DNA from: Pachyseris speciosa
Lineage: Eukaryota > Cnidaria > Anthozoa > Scleractinia > Pachyseridae
Assembly (NCBI GenBank): GCA_016490735.1
Contig: JAEMWC010000372.1
Span: 637,501-701,500, forward strand
Length of the DNA: 64,000 nt
Direction: 5' to 3'
The translations under genes were made by a program, and so were the position numbers. This document shows, one piece after another, positions 1 to 12,100 of this stretch. A model generated the notes under the pieces. That model was not told the origin of the DNA. It saw only the letters and a list, made by a program, of their open reading frames with translations, and ran no database searches. Position 1 is the first letter of the stretch; each line of letters opens with the position of its first letter.

Positions 1-2069
1 CATTGTTTCGGTATCGAACAGTAGAGCTGGTAGGTCCTGGATTTAATTTGAAAACCAAATCACCGACCAATTCTGCATGAAACACTGCCGTGGAATTGTT
101 GTAGTAAACACAAGGGCATTTATACCGTCTGATCTTTCGGCCGCGCCGGAATGCAGATGAGGACAATGGTGTGAGCAAACCAAGAGCCATTATTCCAAGG
201 ATTACCATATCCAAATGAGTGCAAAGCCCAAGTTGATGGTTGACTTCTGAAAATCTCTTTATCGCTCCAAACAGACTTTCCAGGGCAAGGCCAGCCAGCT
301 TGAAATGAAGTCCAATGATTAGGTATCAAGCTCCAGTACATGAAATAGCCCAAACGACATGACAGAATGAGCCAAACGGCTAGAATGGTGGAGCTCTCAA
401 CCATGCGTCCGATCCTCATTATGCAGAACATCCATGACATGAAATATCCATGAAATCTGAAGTAATATTAAATTCATGGCCATGAAAAATTTCAACTACT
501 GGTATACCTAATTTTTTCCATCTTGAAATGTAAACTAGTCTTATAAATTTCATGACCCATGAAAAGCACATAAATTATCTATAACAGATCTGTTTTGGCA
601 AAAAACAGACTAACAGCAGACTTATTTACTGTCTGCAGCTGCGAGGAGAAACAGATCAAAAACAGACCTGCAGATAATCTGTAAGCAATCTGCAACTTGC
701 TGGATATTCCAAAGCCCAGGCTCTTGATGTCCACACATCATCTGCATGTCCAATTTGTTACAAGTATGGTACTGATCAATAAAAAAAAAGTCCACTGGAA
801 CGTAAACTTCATGTTTGGAGTTACTATTTTCATTCTCTGACATGCATGCACATGTGGTTCATCAAGATAAAAGATAAGAGAAATGTGCCCCACAAATATG
901 TTGACAAACCACGAATATTTCATGATCGAAAAACGTGAGTCAGGCCCTTTCATCTGCAAGAATTGTTCATTACCAAGGAAAAGAATATAGTAGACAGAAT
1001 TCTAAACTAAATTATGATGGCATGTGAATAAATGTTTCAACAGAGTTGAAAATGTGACCTCCAAGTCCCTTGGGACATTTGAGACAACCTCTAGCTCTGT
1101 GTTGTTGTAGTTTTAATTACGACCATCTCGTGTTACAACAATGGTTGTTTTTCAATTTATTGAAGCAACTGTTGAACTATTGTAGCTGCATGGTCAACTA
1201 AGAGCTGACAAATTTCAGGTGGAGTGTCATAATTTCGGAATGAAAGGTGCAGAAATGTCTCTTCGATTTTGCCAGGATCTGTGATTTGAAAGGAGTGATC
1301 TCCCTGGCATCTTTGTTGGGTTAATCTGTTGAGGCAAGTGTTTCTGACATTTTTCTGCGGGCCCTGCATTAATGGATGCATGTTCAAGATCCTGTTTGTT
1401 GTAAAACTGAACTAGGAAAGTTGCGAACTGTCCTGACATTAAGGATTTTGCAAGTTATTGATGTAGATGTAGCAGACTGAGCGAGACTCATGGTCTAGGT
1501 GAGCAACTTTCATTCCAGCAAACGAAACTCACCATAAAACAGACTGTTCCATGTTTCTTCTGTGCCGTTAATTCTGTAACTTAATGGCTGTTGTAAGTAA
1601 TTGTAGTTGATGCAATTCATGTAATAAGTTGAAAATTTATTGCGTGTGGTCATCACATTAACACAAATTCACAAGATTCAACTTTGCCAATCGATACAAA
1701 TTAAACATTTTACCATGGTTGTAGCTTAATTTTATACTAGCTGACAATATTAAAGATCAAACTTCCCTTACAATGGGTATACCGTTGTTTTGTTATGATT
1801 TTAATAATTTATACAAAGATGTTGGCCTCAATTTTAAAATAAATGACGTTTGATTTGTGCAATTTGTATTGCAGACCAGGTCTGTGGACATTCTGCAGAT
1901 GATCTGTATAGCTGTACAGATGTGCTGAACCAGCTGATCTGCAGTAGACTACATTTACTTAAGATCTGCTGGTTTCCTTATAATTATGCACGCCATGGAA
2001 AACGGCCAGCTGTCAACTACATGTAGCTTCTGCGGTCATTTTGCTCCCTGAGTTAATTAAACAATTCAT

Positions 2070-2400
2070 GTGAAAATCTTAAATTTGTGTGAAATTGAGA
2101 GGTTTACATTGCTCATTCACATCAGTTTCACATAATTTTCACATATTTTTCACAATACAAACAATGCAGGGCTCTAATTTCACATAAATATGTGTGAAAG
2201 GGTTGACATCATTTCACATCCTTTTCACATGTATTTCACACTATAAAATGGCACCAGCATTTCACACACATGTGAAATATGCATGTGAAATGGACGTGAA
2301 AAGCATGTGAAAATGAATGAAAAACTTGTGAAATCTATGTGAAATTAAGCCAGTTTTCACACACTTTTTCACATTGTGTTTCACACATGTACCCCTAGCA
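2070..2400. repeat. TTCACAT/ATGTGAAA palindromic repeat cluster
   Basis: Many copies of TTCACAT and its complement ATGTGAAA occur in both orientations within about 330 bp, often adjoining as TTCACACACATGTGAA-type palindromes. They are irregularly spaced, so this is not a simple tandem array and not CRISPR-like. Confidence 0.6.
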
Positions 2401-2848
2401 ATGTTTGCTGCTGAACGTTCAAACGTATGTAAGCAGATCAAAACAATGTTGCATTTGTAGCGGAATTTCCAGTTTATTAATTTACTCACAAACTCTTTCA
2501 TGGACACTTGGCTCTTTAGAAAAAGCTTTATTTCATAATTTAACTAAGGGAAAGTAGCTGTCACAAATGAAAAAATTGCCGTTGGATGCGACGGCCGACG
2601 GCTAGTTTTGAAAACACTGACCATTACAGTGGCAAATTCAAAAATTTTTCAGGATGTATCTTTTTTAAATCTTGAAAAACATATGTACTTAAAATTGCTG
2701 TCCAATTGTGGTGTACCTTAATTCAAGTACTGATAAATGAATGTCTGTCATTTGGCTGTGAAAATAATTATGCGTATTTCAGTCCCTCTAGTGTCCTGCA
2801 AACCTACAGAACATGTACATGTATATTTTGATTCAAGTTCATTGTGTG

Positions 2849-2881
2849 GCAAATAAATAAATAAATAAATAAATAAATAAA
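2849..2881. repeat. (AAAT)n microsatellite
   Basis: Eight or so uninterrupted AAAT units directly downstream (gene sense) of ABCB exon 8. Confidence 0.9.
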
Positions 2882-3014
2882 CAAACATACCACACATGTT
2901 CTTGATGAACCCAGGAAATAGGAGCAGTTTGCTTTTGGGTGGGGCCAGTTGGGATGTACCTTGGTAAAAACTTTTCCCCTCAATTATAAAATAAACACTG
3001 AAATAAATTATTAC

Positions 3015-3128
3015 CCTGTCAATAATTTGAAAAACTTGATACGCTGCTCCTCTGGCTGTTGCAACATCATTAAAATTTGGACCAGCTTGACCAAGTTGCA
3101 TAGCACCAAACATGACTGAAAAAAATAC
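3015..3128 (-). CDS. ABCB exon 8, TM6 to the start of the NBD1 linker
   Basis: A 114-bp exon (38 codons) encoding [20 protein letters not shown] and then [18 protein letters not shown]. The first half is TM6; the second half is the linker helix that precedes NBD1 in P-gp. The acceptor is AG at 3129-3130 and the donor is GTAATA after 3015. It is the last exon of this gene inside the window. Confidence 0.92.
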
Positions 3129-6100
3129 CTCAAAAAAGAAAAGAAATATACAAGAGATCAATACAAACTCCATAAGATAATAAAGAGACAGAGCATATTT
3201 TCTGCAGTTTCATTATCTAGTGGGTGGCGACATTTTTGACTCAGCTTTTTTAAAACAACATTACACTGCAATTATGATCGATTAAACTGGACCTGGATTG
3301 CAAACATCACAAACTGGATGGACAGCTGCTGTGGCCTTGCGGACGATGTTGGTTACCACGCGCGTAACAAATTAGGTGTGACGCTAGAAAACAGTCCAAA
3401 GCAAGAAACGTAGAAACTATCTGGAAACTTCAAAAACATAAACTAAAACTAAATTTTATGTGCATGAACCTGTATACAAGAAATATCAAGAAAACCTATT
3501 ATTTCGTGTGAAAAATTAAAAAAAACTTAAACGCGTTCGCGCAAAACTGTTCAAATTCGGAAGAAACAAGGTGGACAAATTTACACTTAAAATTGCGACC
3601 TACAACAATATCACACTAATTCTTACCTTTTTGAGATGCACATTAATTGTACTTTCTCATCCGTCGCATTAAACTTTGAATAAGTTGATAATGAAGCAGT
3701 GGCTTTGACAAGTTCAGTGTCACATGTTTGGGTTCGTCGGCAAGGGATCCCGGCCATTGAAATTATCGTGCACTTGGCGTTTGCAATGTGCGTTTGGTTC
3801 GCAGAGTTTAGCGTGTGAATCGTGTAAAACAAATCGTTTCAAACGTTTCAAACGTTTCTTATTTTTAGCTGCGTTTCAATCATTTCAAGCGTTCGGAACT
3901 TTTTAATCGTTCGCTGTCGGTTTCATCTTCACAATCATCCTAATCATTCCGCCGTAGTACAGTACATATATAGATATAATTCACAACCAGTCGAATTACT
4001 TCAGTTGTATGAGAGGTTCCTGTCTATCTTTATCGATCAAAGTCTAAAAATAATTGTACAAAATGATAAATTTAGCTTTCTTGCATTTGTGCAAATTCCT
4101 TTTCTTGATCTGATAAGTCACGGGAAATTTTCCCGCGAACTGAAATTAATTTAGCTGTTTCAATTATACCTCTTTTCAAACAGTTCCAAAACTAAAAACC
4201 TTGAATTTTCTCACAATACAACATATCGTTCCATTCATAAATTTCGCCTCTGTGGAAAATATACCCTGCATGTCATCGCAAACCGGCGCTTTCAAGTGTG
4301 GTTCGTTGTTGAATGTACATTTTCTGTCTCGTCGGAACGGCGCCAAGGAAATTACATTGTTAAATTCCCAAAGCACACGGTCACACAAATTTCTTATTTT
4401 GTCTTTGAACGAGGCAGTCGATCAAAATGTTATAAGTTTAATAACAGGTAAGTCTAAGTAAAAGAAATACAGATTGAATGCTTTGCCAAACATTACAATC
4501 GCTATGACACAAAAAGAGTCAACAACATTCGTCACGTCCAAGGCGGCAGATTTCTTCTCCGATCAAATTTCATTAAGAATGAAAATATAAATTCCCAGCG
4601 TCTTAAAAAGTTTCTAAGCTTAACTTCAGCAGTGAAAGTTAGCACTTCAATTCCTGTGCCCTGTGTTATCAAAGCTTCTGAATTAAGTTATGTTTTATTT
4701 CACGTTGAAACTGGTTCTTTTTTATATTTTGGAGCTGGGACGCGATGAAAATCTTCGATGGCTTTTAATTTTCGGTGCGAGGTTCAGGGTAAACATCGAT
4801 TGAAACCATCGACACGTTTGAAATGAACCAAACGTTTGGAACGATAGAAATGCACGATGCCAAACTCTTGAAACGAAAGAAACGCACGTTTGAAATTGCC
4901 TGTCAAACGATACAAACCAACCAAACGCACGCTTCTTGCACGTTCGAAACGCTGAGAAATGATGCAAACGTTGTCCTCAAATGTGACGGAAGTAAACAAA
5001 TATAGGCGCAAGTGGTAAAGACAATTTCCATGTTTTCTTAAAATGACGCGAACTTAAGTCAACTGGAAAGGTAGGACTGAATTGTTTAAATGATAAGTGT
5101 TCAGGATCTGTAGGCGACAATTGAAATAGTTAGCGTTCTAGCGACAAAATTTAGGGCGAAAGTCAAATACTAGGGGTTGTTGACGCGTGGTAACCAACAC
5201 CGTGCGCAAGGCCCTGTCTTAAAGGTTGGCAACTTCACCAAAAAGGTTTAAGTTTGTTTTCAAACATCTTGATTGTTCATTCTTGCAATATGATTGGTTT
5301 ACCAGAACCCTCCAAGTGAATGGTGTGAATATTGTGAAATTAAATAAAATCATAACAGCTTAATCATTGATTTATTTTCCTGCAGTGCCCTGATTTATTG
5401 AAACCTTTTTGCATCTGCAAAAGAAATTTTCTCCACTAGTAGTCAGAATGAAAAGCTTTAACTGACTGAAAAGGAAGTTAATGGTTTGGATTTCAGTAGT
5501 GCTATCCCCTTTTGCTTAATGCTGAGAGAAGTGTCTCGCTCAGGGGCAAATAGTAATTAGTAACATTCTTTGCACAATGTTCTATTAATTACAATCAATC
5601 AACTTAGAATATTATTATTTCAATTACCATAAACACCGGCGTATAAGCTGCACCTTTTTGCTCAAAATTTTCGTATCAAATCGGGGATGCGGCTTATCTG
5701 CGAGAACATCAGGACACCATGCCGTAAATTTGCATAAATTAACTCTTTTTTGCGAATTTTGAAATCTGTATAGACTTGTGTAGCAAAATAAAAAGAACTT
5801 CATAAAACTATATACCACAGTATGCATTGATCATTGCTTTTGTGAGTTTGGTGGCTCCTAAAAGAGCCGTTTTTGTGTAAGCTTACGTAATAATTAAACC
5901 TTCTTCGTTGAAAGAGCTATTAATCGGTTTAACATTGCCTTTCTTGAGCAGGTGAATGTCACTCGGCAGGGAATCTCCATTCTGCCACAAAGTTGTTTAC
6001 AGCGTCGACGATGGCCGCTCACTTCGACAGAAATCGATCCACCACGAGCGAGAAAATACCACACGATTCTTGAATAATTATTCGCGTGGTAAATGGCTGA

Positions 6101-9100
6101 CCGTTTCTTCGTCGTTCAATAGTTTAACAGCAAATTTGTCGAATTGATTATCGAACTCTCTTCGGGCAACAAGTTTTTCCCCAACAGATGGTTCCCATAC
6201 ATCTTTGTAGACATGATAGCCTCGCACAGCTGTCTTTTTGCATTGAGAAAACGTTGTGTCTACTCGTTTCTAGTACTCCATCTCCTGATCAAATGCCTGG
6301 TTACTAAGCTATGAACCGAAACGAAACGTTGATCTGGTGTTGTTGTACAATGTATGTTAATTCTCTTGAAAAATGGACAGGAATGAAAAATACTGGATTA
6401 AAAATGCAGAAGGAAGTTCAAATTTATGTCTAAGTCGGATTTTCATACTATTGGGAGCTTGAATTATAGGTAAAAGTTTTAATATTCTCTGTTTAAAATG
6501 TTAGTGAGTTAATACATGGGCTGACCGGTGCAAGAAACTCAGGAAGAAACTTTAAGAAAAAAGGCATGAACATTCAAGACATCTTTCTCAAGACTCCACT
6601 TTTAACTTATTTCAATTTCTTTCCAAAATATTTTTTCCAAAATTTAAGTTGCCAAACTCGGGGTGCGGCTTATACGTCGGTGTTTACGGTAATATTATTT
6701 CTTTGCACAAAGTTCTATTACAATCAATCTTGTCAACAAGTTAGAATTAATTATTATTTCAATTAATATTTAATTAATATCATTAATAATGCTACTGTAA
6801 AGTCCCTCTTACTATAAGCAAGTCTCCTCCATTCATTTCACCATCAATGATCAACTTTGCCCCATACCTACAAAATAAATGCAAAACAAAGATTTCAAAA
6901 GGTCAAAACAATAATTATTCTAATATTTACAAGTCAGGTAAAACCTGGATAGTATAGCACTGAGAGACAATTGAGCTTCATTTCATGCACCCTACTTGTG
7001 AAGTGTCGGCACAGTCCCAGAAGGGTTCTTTACCAATACTAAAGATTAGGAGGAGATTGAAATTGATGATTTGTGGACTTTTTTGAAGGGAAAAAATCTG
7101 GTCTGGTCTGGTCACTGGTCATCAGTTCTCATGAACAACTTTTACATGTAGCATGTGTAGGGGGAAGAGATCTTTCAAACCATACCCAAATGCATATGAT
7201 TCCGTCAAACAGGCCGGAGAAAACACAAAAAAAACAAGTGACGTTGAGCTGAAAATTTGAATGAAAATCTCGTTCCACTATAGGTCTACCTGCACTTCCT
7301 TCCACCTAATCCTATGATCCTAAAAGTTTTCCACAAATTTTTTCCCACTGAAAGGAAGCCCAGAAAATGCCCAGCACGAGAAAAAGAAAGCAAGGCAAGA
7401 AAAGCAAAAGAAAAGGGGAGGAGAGAAAGCAAAAGGTAGAAGGAGAGGGGCCGGTGAAACTTTTCAACCCAAAAACTATCTCACAATTTTGTTTTCTGCA
7501 CATGCCCGATCTTGGAAAGCTAATATTAAGCATCAGGAACAGAATGGCACAATGAACTCCACCAGCAAACAGATTTTTGAGCAGTTTTGGTTCTTTTTGG
7601 CTAGAATCTGGCCAGAAAACAGCTTGACAAGCTTCAAAAGGTGTTTTTCAACAAAATGCTCAGTAGTCAATGGGTAAAAATCCTATTTTATCTAAATTCA
7701 CCAATTTGGCCTAAGGAGAGAAATGTTAGTGAGCTCAGTGTGTGTTTAAGTTTACAAAGAACTAAATTGCTCCTGGGTGTTTCCTTCAAAGTACTGAGCA
7801 AATTGTAGTGAAATCTTTGGGGCTGTCAGTAGGGACAGTCAATGTTACGGGCGATGGTTGCTTTGCAATAAGCAATGTTCACAGAGAACGATCAGGTGTT
7901 ATGTATGGGTGACAAATGTCATGTTACACTTGCTTCAAAACTTAATAATGGCCCTGATATTGACTCAAAATTGAATTAGGATCCACTTGAACTACAATCT
8001 AAGCAAGAAGCCCCAGCATAGGCTACATGTGCCTTTAGCCTCTTGTTACATGATTGTATTCTTTCTTTGTATAAAATTTCCAGTCTCTATACTGTTTATC
8101 AAGGCTTACGTTTATAAGGTTCTTGCAAACAATAGGTGCAGGTACACTTTTCAGTAACCAATGTTCCCAAAATGGACATGCCAAAAAGAACAAAAGAATT
8201 GCCCATGACAGTTCCAGTTTTAGGTCTCATGGTTTACAGAGACCCCAAACTGACTGAACCAATCACAGTGATTGCCAGACACAGGGCAACCAATTGTGCT
8301 GTTTACCTGGCTTCCTCTTCAGGGTAATTAATCAGCATGTTACAGCTGTACCTGCAGACAGTGAGTAATTCAAGACCCAGTAAACCCAACCCAAGCTACA
8401 GTGTATTACCCTTAGGTTCCCTATGGGCAAAAGGTCTAGACTAGTGTAACTGCACCTAATGCCATTATTGACTCAGCTCACTAACCAGAATGCCAATGCA
8501 TAGCTGCCAAACATGATGATTTGGAAGAAGGCCATGCCCAGTCCAGACATAACACCTTTCTTGATACCAAAGTCCCGCGCTTCTCCAAGACGTGAAGAAT
8601 ATCTGTACGATAAAATAAAAGTTGATCTTCAATCTACATGTATATACATTTCATCACTGTTTCAGTCATTCATACAGCCACTACACCTACAGGTAACCTA
8701 AGAAATAATGTGCACATGTCATACACTGCAAACAGTGCTTCCCTTGACCCAAGGACCAACCAGGGAGAAATGTGGGGGAATACAATGGATGGGATTCTTT
8801 GTCCAAATGTAGGGGGAAATCGCAACATTGTTAGACACCTCACACACCTCCCCCAAGCGGAAATTCCTCAAGTTTGTTTTTGGCATGGCCTTCTTCCAAT
8901 TGCCCTGGTCAGCCCAGAGGTCAACCCCACAGGGAAGCCAGTGACATGTGCATAATTACTCACCACTGTATTGTACATCTGTATATTGCATTAAAAAAAG
9001 GCTAATGCTAATTAAATTGATTCTCTCAACAAAGCACCAATCTAGTTCACCTTGAAAGTTCTTTCTTTTCTCCTCCAAATGCAGCAACTGTTCTTATTGA

Positions 9101-12100
9101 CGACAAAACTTCTTCAGCTATGCTTCCAGCTTTAGCATAAGCATCAAGCTCTTGGGCTGTTGCCGAAGACAGCATCTAAAAATATACAGTGTGTTTATTT
9201 GAGCAACATAATAATGTTGCTGGTTTAAATATTAGATTTTAAAAAGGCCACCATTGGGGGTAGGGGGTACTCAGGTACATGTATGTCAGCAAAGTTAATT
9301 AGGTGCCAAGGCCTTTTGTCTTACTTGACGTGTACAGGATGCATGTTTGATCAAACAGTGATATTTTCAGCAGAATTTTGATGCAGATCACTGTCGTTGC
9401 TTGAGGTTACCATGTACCTTCAGGGGTGTATGTAGCAGCTCCTGATTACAGCCCAGAAACAATAAACCCTCATGTCAAATTAAAGCTGAAGTGACAGAAC
9501 TAGCTATTCGAAGAAAATGAATACATACAGTAACTCTTAAAAGTGTTCCCTTCAAAACAAAAATATCATTTGCAAAAACAGCCCTCCAAAACAAATATTG
9601 AATGCACAAAAAAAACAATCCCCTTAAACACCTCTATACTGATGATCAACTAATCAAGTTAAGATAACCTGTCTACCTACTGTGGAAATTTTCCATGCAA
9701 GTAATAACAAACACTTGTGCTCCAAACAGTTCATTAATTGTTTATCATTTTTGTCACATATTTTCCAGCTCTGACTAAGTTTACCTGAAAACCAAACAAC
9801 CTTCATCAAGCAAAACGACTTTTTCTCATCCAACCTTTCCCACAAACCTTTTACTGTATATCTGGTGCAGATTCACTCTGTGAATACTCAATTTTTTTAA
9901 TTATCAGAGTAAAATTTTTATTTTTACAGAAATACATGCATAAATATTAAAGTTTTATACCCTGAGAGAGACTAAAGGCAATCTTAAAGGTTTAACTATT
10001 AACCATTATTAACACATGTACTTGTAGTGGGAGAATTGTGACAGCATGTCTATCTTACACGTAATTAAGTCACTCAACTACCACATTTCATGTAATAATC
10101 ATTTAATATAATAAATATACAAGTAGTACTCACACATACAATGACAGTCACTCATATTTTCTTTTGAAATGGTCTTTCCAAAAATGAAATTGAATTATTT
10201 TTGGCAGCCCTGCACTCTCTATTCAAAGACACTTGAGAGGTCCTCTGTTCTTTTATCAAGTAAATCTGCTTCATATGAATTCACCAAGCAAACTAGCCTT
10301 TAACCCATTGGCGCCCGTGCCGGCCAAAACCGGCCGCACAAGACTTCCATGCTTCAAAACCTTGTAACTTTCTCAATCGCATGAATATTGCCTTAACTGT
10401 CAGTTGTGATCACGAAATGGGATGTCCTTTAAATTTGGATATCCACTAAACGCAAGAAACGTAGTAATGTTTACCAAATATGGCCTTTTGAGTTTGGACA
10501 AGAACGAAATTGACCGTTTTTAACGTCAAAGAGAAGCCACAAAAATGCCCCTTTTTGCCTTTATGTTCTTTAAAGAAATCTTCGTCGTAAAACCAAACTT
10601 CAACCATCATAACAAAATTCAGTCTGTGTTCTAGGTTAGAAATGGCTTTTTTTGTTCATATTCTTCTTCCGAGCGTAGATACAGCCTTTTTTCCCAGTAC
10701 ATTTGGGCCTTTCCGCCACTGTCAACATCTCGACCGCATTGCATGCTGGGAAATAACGAGAATTTTTGGCAGCGCCCGTTCCTTCCCCCAATTCTTTCAC
10801 ATATAAACTAAGTCTACAGCCACTCCGACCTACCGCCAAAAATTCGTGCTTGTGGTCATCTTCAGTGCTCACAAATTCCAAAAATATGCGGCAGTACAGT
10901 ACCGGCCAGAGGGATTGCAGCATTACAGGCGTGTAATGTGCGTGCAGTACACGCAGTTTACATGGACCTTACACTCACTTTACACGCACTGCCCACGCAG
11001 TGTCCACGCAAATACATTTTATGCTTGTAATTTTACACTCAGTGACTGCGTGTAAAATAACACACAGTCTCTCCCCTGGAACTCACTCACCGATGGTAAC
11101 AAGAACAAAACCCTACCGTATTATTTGCTGACTGCCTTGCCAGTGTTCTGTCATTGTCGTTCTTCAAATGAGAGTTTTAAAGTGAACTCACTGTTTTACA
11201 AAAGGCATGAAGGATAGCTCAAAGTATTGCACTCAATTTGTGGTATCGAAAACGTGATTAATTCGCAAACTTCGGTATTTTTATTACAGAGTTGCGTGAC
11301 AAGGATAAGTGCGTGAATTAAAAAAAAGCCCCAGATGAGACATAATTGGCGCCCAATCGTCTAGACATTTGGAACGAACTGAGCTTGGTTGACCAGGCTG
11401 TTCCTATATTTTTCTTGTAATGCACTTATCAGTGTCATGCCTGAGGGGGGGGGGGGGGGAGTAGTGCAACCCACGGGAATTTGACTGTCATGTATATCCC
11501 CAGGGTAGGGATTTTGATCGGACATCACGTCCCCAGGGTGGGGAATTTTGGCATGGTCGCCGTCTTGGATAACGGGGAGAGTCTGGAAATGAGCCGCCAT
11601 CTTGGAAAGTACCAGAAGGCATTTGGATGAATTTCCGCATTCGTGGTTTCGGGCATCAGAAATGGCTGAACGAAAGGTGAGTGAAAATGTGTAAAAAAAA
11701 ATTTTTGCTTTCTAAGCCAAAAATTTTCGATTTTTATGGCTGTAGCTATGGATTTAATATTGATCTTACAATCTTAAGGGAATATACCTTTTTTTCTGTC
11801 GATTTTCGAAGGAACTGACCTGCCCAATTGTTTATGATTGCACTGTATCAGACTATGCTCTGTCACAAGTTTTTGTCAGACAAGTTGATACATTAGCACA
11901 AGATTCGTTAAGTATTTGATGTGGGCTTTGGTACGTTATTTATTGCCTTCCTCTTGTGTGCAACAAGGACTGAAGGGTATATGACTGCCTTCCCCTGTCC
12001 CAGGGTGGGGGATTTTGATACTTTTGACAATTATTTTTTGCCCGGGGGTGGGGATTTTGATAATTTTATTCAGAAAATGTCAAAATACCCACCCTTTGCC

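Larger units (their letters stand above)
1..3014. other. Intron 8 sequence of the ABCB gene, no exon found
   Basis: No NBD1 exon (Walker A, Q-loop, signature) was seen on the minus strand. Short open frames exist (for example 1157-1387 and 120-440, minus) but none resembles a known family. CAGATCTG/CTGCAGATC-like words cluster at 580-700 and again at 1870-1975, which might be the ends of a degenerate element. A TTCACAT-rich array lies at 2070-2400. Confidence 0.5.

Noticed and set aside
1..3014. NBD1 exons of the ABCB gene
   Set aside because: No Walker A, Q-loop or signature motif could be read on the minus strand in any frame.
7367..7555. Lys-rich small protein
   Set aside because: Low-complexity purine-rich sequence inside an ABCB intron; the antisense frame is equally open.
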